Assembly: GCA_030549905.1 (NCBI GenBank)
Contig: JAUQQK010000005.1
Span: 1-64,000 of the forward strand
Length of the DNA: 64,000 bases
Origin: Aquificota bacterium
GTDB lineage: Bacteria > Aquificota > Aquificia > Aquificales > Aquificaceae
Direction of reading: 5' to 3'
Positions within the stretch are counted from its first letter, which is position 1. Every line of letters begins with the position of its first letter. Position numbers and translations under genes: made by a program. Under the pieces are notes generated by a model that had not been told where the DNA came from, ran no database searches, and saw nothing but the letters and a program-made list of their open reading frames with translations. Below are positions 16,578 to 26,271 of this stretch, piece by piece.

Positions 16578-18182
16578 CTAAAGATTATATACCTCAGAAA
16601 AATTCTTCCTTACCGCGGACTTCCAGTCCTTCATGCCCCTTTCCACTTCATCAAGCTCTTCTTCCATAAGGCTCGTAAATTTGTAATCTACCACCTTTGG
16701 AAAGTTTTCTTTTATGTAATCAAGCACTTCAAAGGCAAGCTCTGTGGGTTTAAGGTAGCCCTTCTCTTCCACCACATACCCTCTATCCTTCAGGGTTTTT
16801 ACTATGCTTGCGTAGGTGGAGGGTCTTCCAATGCCGAGCTCTTCAAGCTTTTTAACAAGGCTTCCCTCCGTGTATCTTGGCGGTGGTTGTGTCTGCCTTT
16901 TTTCAAGGGTTAGCTTCTTAGGCTTTAACAGCTCACCCCTTTTTAGCTCTGGCAGTTTTGAAAGTTCTAACTCTTCAGGGTATATGCGCAGGTATCCATC
17001 AAACTTCAGCTCCCTCCCCTTAGCCACAAATTCAAGCTTCTCACCCTTGACCTTTTCATAAACAGGCACAAGAAGGGCTTTTTTCACCTCTAAGAGAGCG
17101 GGACTTGCAAGGCTTGCAAGCGTTCTGCTGAATATGAGCCTGTATAACTCTAAGGCTTTGCCGGTAAGGTTAGGAGCCTTTAAGGATGTAGGTCTTATGC
17201 ACTCATGGGCACCCTGAGAGCTCGCTTTTTCCTTGAATTTTCTCAGCATGCCCACATAAGCCTTTCCATAAACCCTTTCAATATAGGACATAAACTCCTG
17301 AGCCTTCTGTGGGTTCATGCGGTGGCTATCTGTGCGCGGGTATGTTATATATCCCTCTTCATACAGTGCCTGAGCCAGCTTCTGCACCTGCTCTACGCTC
17401 AGCTTCAGCACTTGACTGGCAACCGCCTGAAGGCTTGCGGTTATAAAGGGCTTGGGCGGTTCTTTTGTCTCCTCCTCCTTCTCAAAGAAGACTACCTCAA
17501 AAAGGGCATCCTTTATCTTATCAAGGTAGGGCTTTGCGTTTTCTGGCTTTTCAAACCTGTAGTCCCAGACGGCGTAGAATTCCACACCATCCTTCTCAAA
17601 AACAGCCTTTATGTAGTAATATTCCTTTCTTTTAAAGTTCATTATCTCAAGCTCCCTCTCCACCACAAGCCTTAAGGCTGGCGACTGGACCCTTCCCACA
17701 GAAAGGCTTCTCTTTCTCAAAGCCTTCCATAAGAAGGGTGAAAGCTTATAACCAATAAGCCTGTCAAGAACTCTTCTGGCAAACTGAGCATGTACAAGGT
17801 TTGTGTTTACATCTCCAGCCTTTTCAATGGATTCTTTTATACTGTTGGGGGTTATCTCATAAAAAACAGCCCTTTTTACAGGCTTTTTGAGCTTTTCAAG
17901 CTCTCTTTTTACAAAAAAGGCTATGGCTTCTCCTTCCCTGTCCGGGTCTGTGCCTATGTATATCTCCTGTGCCCTGTTAGCCAGACTCTTAACCTGTTCC
18001 ATAAGCTTTTTCTTCCCCCTTACCCATACAAAGGTGGGCTTTAGTGTTTCTTCATCTACACCCAAAGAGTCAGGCGGTAGGTCCTTTATATGCCCAAGAG
18101 TGGCTTTTACTATCCAGCCCTTTCCTAAATACTTGGCTATAGTCTTTGCCTTTGTTGGGCTTTCCACTATGAAGAGCTTCAT
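16578..18182 (-). CDS. topA: DNA topoisomerase I (type IA), short form
   Basis: This type IA topoisomerase relaxes negative supercoils. The N-terminal TOPRIM domain has E7 in FIVESPTKAKT and GTDPDREGEA (D79, D81, E83). The catalytic Tyr is Y281 in GYITYPRTDS. At 534 residues it ends right after the gate domains and lacks the C-terminal Cys4 zinc ribbons of the E. coli enzyme; only one Cys is seen (GAHECIRPTS). Short forms are known in Aquificales. The start at 18182 has TATATT 8 bases upstream and no Shine-Dalgarno sequence, sharing an AT-rich element with the divergent FBP gene. Confidence 0.94.
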   Translation of the reverse strand: MKLFIVESPTKAKTIAKYLGKGWIVKATLGHIKDLPPDSLGVDEETLKPTFVWVRGKKKLMEQVKSLANRAQEIYIGTDPDREGEAIAFFVKRELEKLKKPVKRAVFYEITPNSIKESIEKAGDVNTNLVHAQFARRVLDRLIGYKLSPFLWKALRKRSLSVGRVQSPALRLVVERELEIMNFKRKEYYYIKAVFEKDGVEFYAVWDYRFEKPENAKPYLDKIKDALFEVVFFEKEEETKEPPKPFITASLQAVASQVLKLSVEQVQKLAQALYEEGYITYPRTDSHRMNPQKAQEFMSYIERVYGKAYVGMLRKFKEKASSQGAHECIRPTSLKAPNLTGKALELYRLIFSRTLASLASPALLEVKKALLVPVYEKVKGEKLEFVAKGRELKFDGYLRIYPEELELSKLPELKRGELLKPKKLTLEKRQTQPPPRYTEGSLVKKLEELGIGRPSTYASIVKTLKDRGYVVEEKGYLKPTELAFEVLDYIKENFPKVVDYKFTSLMEEELDEVERGMKDWKSAVRKNFSEVYNL

Positions 18183-18187
18183 CGTGT

Positions 18188-18193
18188 TATAAT
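18188..18193 (+). promoter_or_regulatory. -10 box for the FBP aldolase/phosphatase gene
   Basis: TATAAT in TTATAATATAAG gives the plus-strand -10 for the FBP gene, with a roughly 25-base leader and AAAGGAGG before the ATG. Overlapping it (18191-18196) is TATATT on the minus strand, 8 bases before the topA ATG. Confidence 0.5.
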
Positions 18194-18221
18194 ATAAGAC
18201 AAAAGCTGAAAGGAGGCAGGT

Positions 18222-19367
18222 ATGAGGCTAACCCTTAGCGTTATTAAGGCGGATATTGGGGGGTATGTGGGGCACTCCTCTGCTCACCCTGAGGTGGTGG
18301 AGAAGGTCAAGGAAATAGGTTTCAAGGAAGTGGAAAAGGGAAACCTGATTGACTGTCAGGTGCTTGTATGCGGAGATGATATAGCCCTTGTTATGACGCA
18401 TACGCACGGCGTTGATAGTGAGCTGGTTCATGGCATTGCCTGGAGAGCCTTTGAAGAAGGAACTCAAGTGGCTAAAAGGCTCAAGCTCTATGGTGCCGGT
18501 CAGGACTTACTTTCAGATACCTTTTCTGGTAATGTGAAGGGAATGGGTCCCGGCGTGGCGGAGATGGAGTTTGAAGAGCGTCCCTCTGAACCTGTAATAG
18601 TCTTTTTTGCGGACAAAACCGCCCCAAGTGCCTGGAGTTTACCCCTTTATGAGATGTTTGCGGACCCTATGGTATGTGCTGGGCTTGTGATAGACCCGAA
18701 GATGCATGATGGTTTTACCTTTGAGGTGCTTGACACCTTTACAGGAAAGGCAGTAAGGCTATCCACGCCTGCGGAGCTTTACGACCTTCTGGCTTTGATA
18801 GGCTCTGTGGGGCGCTATGCGGTAAAGAGCGTATGGAGGAACTCGGATGGAGAGATAGCGGCGGTTGCCTCCACCCAAAGGCTTTCTCTGATTGCAGGCA
18901 AGTATGTGGGCAAAGATGACCCTGTGATGATTGTAAGGGCTCAGTCGGGCTTTCCTGCCATAGGGGAGATTTTAGAGCCCTTTGCAAGACCTTGGATAGT
19001 GGAAGGGTGGATGAGAGGCTCACACAACGGACCTCTAATGCCCGTATCCTTTAGGCATGCCACACCCTCAAGGTTTGACGGACCTCCAAGGGTAATAGCC
19101 GCAGGATACCAGATAGCCGGCGGAAAGCTGATAGGTCCCAGAGACCTCTTTGATGACCCAGCCTTTGATAAGGCACGGGAGCAAGCCCAGCTCATAGCAG
19201 ATATTCTCAGAAGACAGGGTATTTTTGAACCCCACAGGCTACCCTCTGAAGAGATGGAATATACTACCCTGCCCAAGATACTCAAAAAGCTTGAGGGCAG
19301 GTTCTACGAGCTGGAAGAAGGTAAGAAGGCACCCACAGGTGAAGAACACCATACGGAGACGGACTGA
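18222..19367 (+). CDS. fbp: Fructose-1,6-bisphosphate aldolase/phosphatase
   Basis: This bifunctional enzyme condenses triose phosphates to fructose-1,6-bisphosphate and dephosphorylates it, making gluconeogenesis one-way. It is typical of archaea and deep-branching thermophilic bacteria. The 381-residue protein has the family's metal-binding N-terminus SVIKADIGGYVGHSSAHP. The Asp pairs lie in CGDDIAL and DLLSDTFSGN. The Schiff-base and aldolase Tyr/Lys segment is KYVGKDDP, followed by FPAIGEILEPF and RFDGPPRV. It has AAAGGAGG before the ATG. In an autotroph this would draw pyruvate made by the Por-type complex towards sugars and glycogen. Confidence 0.95.
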   Translation: MRLTLSVIKADIGGYVGHSSAHPEVVEKVKEIGFKEVEKGNLIDCQVLVCGDDIALVMTHTHGVDSELVHGIAWRAFEEGTQVAKRLKLYGAGQDLLSDTFSGNVKGMGPGVAEMEFEERPSEPVIVFFADKTAPSAWSLPLYEMFADPMVCAGLVIDPKMHDGFTFEVLDTFTGKAVRLSTPAELYDLLALIGSVGRYAVKSVWRNSDGEIAAVASTQRLSLIAGKYVGKDDPVMIVRAQSGFPAIGEILEPFARPWIVEGWMRGSHNGPLMPVSFRHATPSRFDGPPRVIAAGYQIAGGKLIGPRDLFDDPAFDKAREQAQLIADILRRQGIFEPHRLPSEEMEYTTLPKILKKLEGRFYELEEGKKAPTGEEHHTETD

Positions 19368-19819
19368 TGGAAAAGATATACAGCATAGAAGAAAGGGTGG
19401 TTTTAATAGTGCAGGAGTTTGTTTCAGACCTTGAGAGGGAGCCCTTCCCCTCCCTGCTCTCTGAATACCGCTTTAGGCTTCGCTCCAAGTTGGTGGAGCT
19501 TATAAACCAGTTTCCCACAGACGTAGGAGCAAGAAATGCCAGCTTTGACAGTGCTTTAGAAGGCATTTTAAAGTCTTTTGAAGAGAGGATAAATAAAGCG
19601 AACCTTGAAAATAAAAGAGAGCTTGAGAGGATAATAAGAACCTTAGAAGAGACAAATGAGGTGTTAAAAGAATTTCTGTATGGAGAGCAAATAAGAGACA
19701 AGTCGGTCCTTTCAAAGGTTTCTGGAAGGCTTGGTGAGTGGTCTGAAAGGCTAAAGTTAGAATTCAGAAGACGTTTTGGAGGCATTTTAAACAGGATAAA
19801 ATCGCTCTTTGGTAGATGA
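19367..19819 (+). CDS. Uncharacterised helical protein
   Basis: This 150-residue protein is of unknown function. It is charged and predicted helical throughout, with a coiled-coil-like stretch around residues 70-105 (EERINKANLENKRELERII) and a basic C-terminus (RRRFGGILNRIKSLFGR) that could touch membrane or nucleic acid. No signal peptide or Cys is present. It starts one base inside the FBP stop codon (TGATG) and overlaps the TauE-like gene by 4 bases, so it is a genuine operon member. Confidence 0.7.
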   Translation: MEKIYSIEERVVLIVQEFVSDLEREPFPSLLSEYRFRLRSKLVELINQFPTDVGARNASFDSALEGILKSFEERINKANLENKRELERIIRTLEETNEVLKEFLYGEQIRDKSVLSKVSGRLGEWSERLKLEFRRRFGGILNRIKSLFGR

Positions 19820-20535
19820 CGGTCTTTTTTATAGTCTCTTTTGCCTGGCTTTTTCAATCTCTTACAGGCTTTGGTGCTGGTATCTTTATAATAGGATTAC
19901 TCTCCCTCTTTTATGACCCAAAGGCGGTGGTGGTGTCCTCTGCGGTTTTTAATCTTTTAGGCACGCTCGGACTTCTTCTTCAGAACAGGAAAGGAAGAAT
20001 AGAGCCTTACCTTATGCTCTCTTTATTGCTTGGGTCTGTGCCAGGCATATACCTTGGTGCATACCTTCTTGATATTATTGATAGCAAAAGTCTTAAGCTT
20101 CTTATAGCTCTATTTATCATTTTACTTGGCTTATACGACCTTCTTGTTCAGAAGAAACTTCTTAAGTTAAAACTCGGAAGGCGTGCAGGACCCTTTATGG
20201 GCTTTCTCGGAGGGCTTTTCGCGGGTCTTGTGGGTATGGGAGGACCACCTCCTGTGGTATTTCTAAACCAGCAGCTTAGAGACCCACAATCTATAAGACT
20301 TATGCTAAATCTGCTTTTCACCTCTAATATACTCTTCAGACTTATCTTTTATAAGGGATTTGATGTGGTGAGGTTAGAGAGGGGTTTTCTACTTCTTGGG
20401 CTTGCTGGCGTGCTGGCGGGGCTTTTAATAGGTGCTTTTCTTTCTCACTTCATAAAAGCAAAAGTCTATAAAGGTTTGGTAAGCTACTCTGTCATGTTTC
20501 TTGGCTTTCTTCTACTTCTTTTTTCCTTAAGATAG
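19816..20535 (+). CDS. TauE/SafE-family membrane permease
   Basis: This 239-residue protein has about seven hydrophobic segments and the family's duplicated motif. The first half carries SLTGFGAGIFIIGLL, and the second carries FMGFLGGLFAGLVGMGGPPP. The family exports sulfite, sulfoacetate or related anions. In a sulfur-oxidising relative an anion exporter would make sense, but no sulfur genes are next to it. The start overlaps the preceding stop (ATGA). era follows after 17 bases with its own TATAAT. Confidence 0.85.
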   Translation: MTVFFIVSFAWLFQSLTGFGAGIFIIGLLSLFYDPKAVVVSSAVFNLLGTLGLLLQNRKGRIEPYLMLSLLLGSVPGIYLGAYLLDIIDSKSLKLLIALFIILLGLYDLLVQKKLLKLKLGRRAGPFMGFLGGLFAGLVGMGGPPPVVFLNQQLRDPQSIRLMLNLLFTSNILFRLIFYKGFDVVRLERGFLLLGLAGVLAGLLIGAFLSHFIKAKVYKGLVSYSVMFLGFLLLLFSLR

Positions 20536-20552
20536 GGCTTATAATCTTTTCC

Positions 20553-21458
20553 ATGAAGATAGGTTATGTAGCAATAGTGGGGAAGCCCAATGTGGGCAAA
20601 TCAACCCTGCTGAACCAGATACTTGGCACGAAGGTTTCCATAATCTCTCCAAAGCCGGGCACAACACGCATAAGGGTTTTGGGTGTTAAGAACATACCGG
20701 GAGAGGCTCAGGTGGTTTTCCTTGACACACCGGGCATATACAGACCTAAGGACGCTCTGGGCGAGGCTATGGTGGAGGTTGCCAGCAGTTCCCTTCAGGA
20801 TGCGGACCTCATACTCTTTATGATAGATGCGGAGGATGGTTTCAGGGAAGATGACCGGCAGGTCTTTGAAAAGTATATAAAGCCCTATGCACAGGAAAAG
20901 CCAGTCTTTTTGGTGATAAACAAGGTGGATAAAGTGGGCGGTGTGGGTGAGCTTCTGCCCCTTGCGGAAGAAATCCACAAACAATACCCCGAGTTTAAAG
21001 AAATAGTGCCAATAAGTGCCTTAAAGGGCTACAATGTAGATGAGCTTTTAAAGACCATAATCAAATATCTTCCTGAGGGTGAGCCTCTTTTTCCAGAAGA
21101 TATGATAACAGACCTTCCCTTCAGGCTAATGGCGGCGGAGATAATAAGAGAAAAGGTGCTTTTAAAGGTGCATCAGGAAATTCCTCAGGGCGTGGCTGTT
21201 ATGGTAACAGAGGTCTCCGACGGAAGGCATGACCCGAATGTGCTGGTGGTAAAGGCGGAGATAATAGTGGACAGGGAAAACTACAAGCCTATCATAATAG
21301 GCAAGGGAGGACAGAGGCTAAAAGCCATAGGCAGGATGGCAAGGGAAGAGTTGGAGCTAATTACAGGCAGGAAGGTATATCTTGAACTTTTTGTGAGGGT
21401 AAAGCCCGACTGGAAGAAAAGACCCGAATTAGTCAAGAGCTTTGGATACAGCCTCTGA
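20553..21458 (+). CDS. era: GTPase Era
   Basis: Era binds 16S rRNA near the anti-Shine-Dalgarno end and is needed for 30S maturation. The 301-residue protein has the G domain (G1 GKPNVGKS at 10-17, G3 DTPGIY, G4 NKVD) and a C-terminal KH domain with VDRENYKPIIIGKGGQRLK, the diagnostic GKGG loop. TATAAT (20540-20545) lies 7 bases before the ATG and no Shine-Dalgarno sequence is visible. The last 30 bases overlap a small gene on the other strand (21429-21608). Confidence 0.96.
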   Translation: MKIGYVAIVGKPNVGKSTLLNQILGTKVSIISPKPGTTRIRVLGVKNIPGEAQVVFLDTPGIYRPKDALGEAMVEVASSSLQDADLILFMIDAEDGFREDDRQVFEKYIKPYAQEKPVFLVINKVDKVGGVGELLPLAEEIHKQYPEFKEIVPISALKGYNVDELLKTIIKYLPEGEPLFPEDMITDLPFRLMAAEIIREKVLLKVHQEIPQGVAVMVTEVSDGRHDPNVLVVKAEIIVDRENYKPIIIGKGGQRLKAIGRMAREELELITGRKVYLELFVRVKPDWKKRPELVKSFGYSL

Positions 21459-21608
21459 AGAAACTACCAAAACCACGTTTGCCTTTTTGGCAAGCTCCTT
21501 GTTAAGCTCCTTCACACTCTGAGCTTCTGCCACAACCAGCTTCTTTTTTAAAAGTTTCTCCGTAAGCCTTCTGGCGGTTTTTCTGTCTTTGACTTCTAAA
21601 ACCTTCAT
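21429..21608 (-). CDS. Small uncharacterised protein (59 aa)
   Basis: A short open frame begins at ATG 21608 with a near-perfect AAGGAGGTAAAGG just upstream and ends TAA at 21429, inside the era 3' end. It fills the 189-base gap between era and the DUF255 gene. The product is Lys-rich (starts MKVLEVKDRKTARRLTEK), with a hydrophobic beta-like stretch VVLVVSSEAV near the C-terminus. The strong ribosome-binding site and a TATATT about 26 bases upstream support expression. No family is recognised. Confidence 0.6.
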   Translation of the reverse strand: MKVLEVKDRKTARRLTEKLLKKKLVVAEAQSVKELNKELAKKANVVLVVSSEAVSKALD

Positions 21609-21647
21609 ACCTTTACCTCCTTACTTCTTAAATATAGGAACTTTTTG

Positions 21648-23588
21648 TTAAGATTTTGTTAAGAGGGCTTCTTCAAGGCTTTCAAACCTCCTGCAGGTAG
21701 GACCCTCGCAGACCACAAGACCCTCCACAGGGCTTTTCAGGACAAACTTGAAGGGTCTGTAGGCTCTGAGGGCTTGGTCAAAGAGGTCAGAGGCTTCCAC
21801 CTTGAAAATGCCCTTCAGATAGGCATACAGGCTAAGAAGGTAAGAGTGTGAAACCATAGGCATATCTTTTACAAAGCCTGCAAAAGCCTGCAGGGTCTTT
21901 TCCGCATAATCCAGATACCTGCCATCAGCTGTTAGCGTACCAAGGAGCAGTAGCAGGTATCCCGCAGAGCCATTAGCAGACTGCGTAGGCGTGTCCTGAA
22001 GGTTTTTGAACCTCACCTTTAAAAGCCCTTCGCCCTCCTGTGCCATGTCATAAAAACCCCACCCCTGCGGGTCCCAGAAAAGGTCTATGGCTCTGTCAGT
22101 AAGCTCCTTTGAAAGCTCAAGGTATTTTACCTCCTGAGTAAGCTCATATACACTTAGCAGGGCGATAGCCATAAAGATGTAGTCTTCTGAAAAGCCCTGT
22201 ACGTCTTCCTTGTGGTAAAGAAGCCCATCTTTATAATACTGGTCTAAAAGCCTGTGAGTGGTCTTTACCGCCATCTCTTTAGCCCACGGGTCTGAAAAAC
22301 CCTTGTAGTAATCACACAGAGCCTGCACCATAAGGGCGTTCCAGTTAGTGTATATGGTTCTGTCAATGAAGGGCATTTCCCTCTTTTCTCTGTATCTGAG
22401 CAGCCTGTTCCTTATTTGTTTAAGGAGTCTTTTTACCATCTGAGGCTCCATGCCTGAAGCTTCTGCCACTTTGTCCTCTTCTACCTTTATGTAAAGCACA
22501 TGCCTGTCTTTCTCATGGGGCATGGGGGCAAGCCCAAAGTGAAGCGTAAAGAGCTTGAGTTCCTCAGGCTCAAGCAATTCCTCTATTTCTTTCCTGCTGA
22601 AGGTGTAGTATCCTCCCTCCTCTAAAAGTCCAATGTCTGCATCCTGAGAGGCATAAAAACCACCTTCCGGGTCTGAGCCGTATCTTCTGTAATACTCAAC
22701 TATACCCCTTGCCACGTATTCATAAAGCTCCCTTCCAAAGACCCTGTAAGCCCATGAATAAAGGCTTAACAGCTCCGCATTATCGTAGAGCATCTTCTCA
22801 AAGTGGGGCACATGCCAGTCCTCATCGGTAGAATATCTGAAAAAGCCCCCAAGCAGGTGGTCGTATATGCCACCCTTTGCCATAGCGTCAAGGGAGGTAA
22901 GAAGGGCTTTTTCAAGCAACGGAGAAGGTTTAAAGTAGTTATGAACCATTAAAAGCTCAAAAGCCTTTGCATGGTGAAACTTGGGGGCAGAACCTATACC
23001 TCCCTTCTGGTAGTCTATGGCGGTAAGCAGGGCGGGTATGCCCCTTTCAAGAAGCTCTTCTCCTACAAAATCTTTAAAGTTCTGCTGGCTGTAGTTTTTG
23101 AGGCTTTCAAAGATGCTTTCCGCGGACTTAAGGACCCTCAGCCTGTCTTCCTTCCACAGCTGAGCAATCCTTAAAAGAAGGCTTTTAAAGCCCGGTCTTC
23201 CCCACCTGTCCTCCGGAGGAAAATAGGTACCTCCAAAGAAGGCTTTACCGTCAGGCGTTAAAAAGACAGTAAGGGGCCAGCCTCCGCTACCTGTGAGGGC
23301 TATAACCACCTCCTGATACCTTCTGTCTATGTCTGGCCTTTCGTCCCTGTCCACCTTTATAGCTACAAAGTTCTCGTTTATTATCCTTGCTATCTCTGGG
23401 TCTTCAAAGCTTTCATGTGCCATCACATGACACCAGTGGCACCATACACCGCCTATGGAAAGAAGTATTGGTTTATCCTCCTTTTTTGCCCTTTCAAAGG
23501 CTTCTTCCGACCATTCATACCAGTCCACAGGCTGATGGGCGGATTTAAGCAAATAGGGGCTTTTTGAGTTTATAAGTCTGTTAGGCAT
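21648..23588 (-). CDS. Thioredoxin-domain protein of the DUF255 / YyaL family
   Basis: This 646-residue protein has an N-terminal thioredoxin-like domain (about 1-165) and a C-terminal alpha/alpha six-barrel similar to N-acylglucosamine epimerase-like folds. The family start [21 protein letters not shown] is recognisable in pieces. The redox motif CHWC is at residues 50-53, followed by DRDERPDID and [11 protein letters not shown]. The family is widespread and its biochemical role is not settled. It is followed by the 59-residue ORF 39 bases downstream. No signal peptide is present, so it is cytoplasmic. Confidence 0.9.
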   Translation of the reverse strand: MPNRLINSKSPYLLKSAHQPVDWYEWSEEAFERAKKEDKPILLSIGGVWCHWCHVMAHESFEDPEIARIINENFVAIKVDRDERPDIDRRYQEVVIALTGSGGWPLTVFLTPDGKAFFGGTYFPPEDRWGRPGFKSLLLRIAQLWKEDRLRVLKSAESIFESLKNYSQQNFKDFVGEELLERGIPALLTAIDYQKGGIGSAPKFHHAKAFELLMVHNYFKPSPLLEKALLTSLDAMAKGGIYDHLLGGFFRYSTDEDWHVPHFEKMLYDNAELLSLYSWAYRVFGRELYEYVARGIVEYYRRYGSDPEGGFYASQDADIGLLEEGGYYTFSRKEIEELLEPEELKLFTLHFGLAPMPHEKDRHVLYIKVEEDKVAEASGMEPQMVKRLLKQIRNRLLRYREKREMPFIDRTIYTNWNALMVQALCDYYKGFSDPWAKEMAVKTTHRLLDQYYKDGLLYHKEDVQGFSEDYIFMAIALLSVYELTQEVKYLELSKELTDRAIDLFWDPQGWGFYDMAQEGEGLLKVRFKNLQDTPTQSANGSAGYLLLLLGTLTADGRYLDYAEKTLQAFAGFVKDMPMVSHSYLLSLYAYLKGIFKVEASDLFDQALRAYRPFKFVLKSPVEGLVVCEGPTCRRFESLEEALLTKS

Positions 23589-23654
23589 GACATCCTCCAG
23601 TTTTTAGATAAACCTAAGAGTAAAAGACAAGATTTCAGTGAGCTATCTCAGCCT

Positions 23655-24134
23655 TTACCTCTTAAGCATGTAGTCAAAATTCACCTTCCATTTTCTACCA
23701 CTGCTATCTGTTATATAGACGTTGACCGCGTATAACCCTTCCTCCTCCATCTGGAACCATCCGCCGAAGTTATCACCATACTGGTGAGGATACTTGTGGA
23801 GTTCTCTCTTCTGGGCTCTCAGGAGGGGAGAACGTACCTCCGCCTCTACTTTAAAGTCAGAAAGATAGACTATCCTGTCTCCCTCCTTCTTCCATATGGC
23901 AACTGCCAGGTGATGCGTATCATATTTGGTGGGTGTGCCATTGTGCTTTTCAAGAAGGCTGTAAGCTCTCGGAAAGTTCTTTTTAAGCTCTTCAATGCTA
24001 ACTATACCTATGCTAACGTTGAACTCCTGAAGCCTCTTTGTAAGGGGCGTGTTTAGAAGTATGCTGTCCTCCTGTGCAAAGGAAAGAAGGCCCACCGTCA
24101 GAAGCAGGAAAATAGTAAAGAAGACCCTTTTCAT
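23655..24134 (-). CDS. Secreted uncharacterised protein
   Basis: The open frame extends to 24212, but the ATG at 24134 is preferred because AGGAGG lies 7 bases before it and the product then begins with a clean signal peptide (MKRVFFTIFLLLTVGLLSFA). The mature 139 or so residues are beta-rich, with TKYDTHHLAVAIWKK and GDNFGGWFQMEEEG, and no Cys. They look like a small periplasmic domain, perhaps an iron/copper-transport-type beta sandwich, but no family is assigned. It stands alone between the DUF255 gene and mutL. Confidence 0.7.
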   Translation of the reverse strand: MKRVFFTIFLLLTVGLLSFAQEDSILLNTPLTKRLQEFNVSIGIVSIEELKKNFPRAYSLLEKHNGTPTKYDTHHLAVAIWKKEGDRIVYLSDFKVEAEVRSPLLRAQKRELHKYPHQYGDNFGGWFQMEEEGLYAVNVYITDSSGRKWKVNFDYMLKR

Positions 24135-24229
24135 AGCCCAACCTCCTAAAGATAATTCTAACTTCAATGCGCGTAAAAGGCAATAAAAAGTATTTTGGCT
24201 ATTCATAAGCATAGCTTATATTTTTCTAC

Positions 24230-25528
24230 ATGAGGATTGAGCTTTTGCCTCCTGAAGTCAAATCCCGCATATCTTCCGGAGAGGTGATAGAAGGACCAGC
24301 GGAGGTGGTTAAAGAGCTTTTAGAAAATTCTCTTGATGCGGGGGCAACCAGTATAGTCCTTGAGGTGGTTAAGGGGGGCAAAAGGTTTATATCTGTGGCC
24401 GACAACGGCATGGGTATTCACCCGCAGGATATGGAAAAGGCAATCCTTAGTGGTGCCACCAGCAAGCTTAAAAGCCTTGAGGACTTATACAGGATAAGGA
24501 CCTACGGCTACAGGGGTGAAGCTCTGCACGCCATAGCGAGCGTCAGCAGGCTCATTCTGAGGTCAAGATACTTTCAGGAAGAACATGGGTTTGAGCTGGT
24601 AGTGGAGGGTGGTAGGGTAATAAGCTCAAAGCCTGTGGGTATGCAAGTCGGCACTCAGGTGGAGGTCTATAACCTTTTCTACAACGTGCCTCTGAGAAGG
24701 AATTTTTTAAGCAGGGAGGATACGGAAAGGGCGAGGATATACAAAGTCTTTAAAGCTTTAGCCCTTGCAAACCCACATGTAGCCTTCAGGGTGGTGTCAG
24801 AGGGCAAAGAAGCCTACAGGCTCAAACCGGCTGGAAGTATGAAGGAAAGGGTAGAAGAGCTGTTAGAAGAAAAAGTTGAGGAGCTGAGCTTTGAAGATGG
24901 TCCAATAAGAATAAGTATGTTCATATCCCTAAAGCAAACAAGGGGTGAGCTATACCTTTTCATAAACAGAAGGCATGTGCGGAACAGAAACCTTACTGAA
25001 TACATAAAAAGCCTTGTGGGAGGGAAAAAGCTCTGCGTGTGCAGTGTTGAAATGCCATCCTACATGGTGGATGTAAACATGCATCCAAAGAAGACAGAGG
25101 TCAAGCTCCATAAAGAAAACCTTGTCAAAGAACTTCTAAGAAGGGCAGTAGGCAGGAGGAATTATTACAGCCTGCCAGCCCTCAAACAGGAGCCTGCAAG
25201 GTATGTGTTTGAACCTGAGCTGATTGGTATAATAGATGATACACTTATAGTAGCTAAGTATGGAGATTATATATACTTCTTTGACCAGCACCTGCTTTCT
25301 GAAAGATACCATTATGAGCTTGGTAAAGAAGCGGACACAGCCTGCAGGTCTTCCTGCAAGGCGGGCGACAGGCTCACCAGGGTGCAGGCTCAGGAACTTC
25401 TCCAGAGATGGCTCCACTTTGAGAACAAGGAGGTATGCCCTCATGGCAGACCATCTATTACAGGATATACCTTGGAGAGCTTTATAAGAAGCTTGGAAGG
25501 GGCTACTGAATGCTGGCAAGGAGAATAA
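24230..25528 (+). CDS. mutL: DNA mismatch repair protein MutL (endonuclease type)
   Basis: MutL links mismatch recognition to strand nicking. The 432-residue protein has the GHKL ATPase ([32 protein letters not shown]) and a short C-terminal domain that keeps the nicking-site motifs. These are DQHLLSE at 352-358 (DQHAxxE type), ACRSSCKAG around 370 and CPHGRP at 403-408. So it is expected to nick DNA itself, as in bacteria without MutH. The length matches the compact Aquifex protein. The start has TATATT 7 bases upstream, with no Shine-Dalgarno sequence. Its 3' end overlaps hisF by 19 bases. Confidence 0.94.
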   Translation: MRIELLPPEVKSRISSGEVIEGPAEVVKELLENSLDAGATSIVLEVVKGGKRFISVADNGMGIHPQDMEKAILSGATSKLKSLEDLYRIRTYGYRGEALHAIASVSRLILRSRYFQEEHGFELVVEGGRVISSKPVGMQVGTQVEVYNLFYNVPLRRNFLSREDTERARIYKVFKALALANPHVAFRVVSEGKEAYRLKPAGSMKERVEELLEEKVEELSFEDGPIRISMFISLKQTRGELYLFINRRHVRNRNLTEYIKSLVGGKKLCVCSVEMPSYMVDVNMHPKKTEVKLHKENLVKELLRRAVGRRNYYSLPALKQEPARYVFEPELIGIIDDTLIVAKYGDYIYFFDQHLLSERYHYELGKEADTACRSSCKAGDRLTRVQAQELLQRWLHFENKEVCPHGRPSITGYTLESFIRSLEGATECWQGE

Positions 25529-26271
25529 TACCCTGCCTTGATGTGGACAGAGGAAGGGTTGTAAAAGGCGTTAGGTTTCAGAACCTTGTGGATGCCGGAG
25601 ACCCTGTGGAAGTTGCCAAGGTGTATGAAGAGGAAGGGGCGGATGAGCTTGTTTTTCTTGATATCACTGCCTCGGCAGAGGAGCGGAAAATAATGCTTCA
25701 TGTGGTGAAGGCGGTGGCGGAAACGGTCTTTATGCCCTTTACAGTAGGCGGTGGTGTGTCAAGCCTTGAGGATATAAGGAAACTGCTTGAAGCGGGTGCG
25801 GACAAGGTTTCCATAAACACGTCAGCGGTCAAAAACCCACAGCTTGTGTATGAGGGTGCAAAAAGGTTTGGCTCTCAGTGTATTGTGGTAGCCATAGATG
25901 CCAGACGGAGAGGCTCAGGATGGGAGGTTTATATTCATGGCGGAAGGACGCCCACGGGGCTTGATGCGGTAGAGTGGGCAAAAAAGGTAGAAAGTCTGGG
26001 AGCAGGAGAAATACTGCTTACCTCCATGGACAGAGATGGCACAAAGTCAGGCTATGACCTTGAGCTCACAAGGGCTGTGGCTGAGGCGGTTAAGATTCCA
26101 GTGATAGCTTCGGGTGGTGCCGGCTCCATGGAGCATTTCTATGAAGCTTTTACCCATGGTAAAGCGGATGCGTGCCTTGCCGCCTCTCTGTTTCACTTTA
26201 GAGAGGTTAGCATACAGGAGCTCAAGAGCTATCTTGCCTCTAAGTCTGTTCCTGTCAGATTACCCGCATAG
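25510..26271 (+). CDS. hisF: Imidazole glycerol phosphate synthase subunit HisF
   Basis: HisF, with HisH, makes imidazole glycerol phosphate and AICAR in histidine synthesis. The 253-residue TIM barrel shows the catalytic Asp in [15 protein letters not shown] (D11) and the second in VAIDARR (near 130). The phosphate loops are VGGGVSS and ASGGAGS. It starts 19 bases before the mutL stop and its last 43 bases overlap the OmpA-like gene on the other strand. No other his genes are in the window. Confidence 0.96.
   Translation: MLARRIIPCLDVDRGRVVKGVRFQNLVDAGDPVEVAKVYEEEGADELVFLDITASAEERKIMLHVVKAVAETVFMPFTVGGGVSSLEDIRKLLEAGADKVSINTSAVKNPQLVYEGAKRFGSQCIVVAIDARRRGSGWEVYIHGGRTPTGLDAVEWAKKVESLGAGEILLTSMDRDGTKSGYDLELTRAVAEAVKIPVIASGGAGSMEHFYEAFTHGKADACLAASLFHFREVSIQELKSYLASKSVPVRLPA

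Noticed and set aside
16578-18182. topA as a truncated pseudogene
   Set aside because: The catalytic and TOPRIM residues are complete. The missing zinc ribbons match the short forms known in Aquificales, and the downstream gene is closely spaced without debris.
24135-24212. Longer N-terminus of the secreted protein at 23655
   Set aside because: The ATG at 24134 has AGGAGG at good spacing and begins a clean signal peptide; the upstream residues would destroy it.
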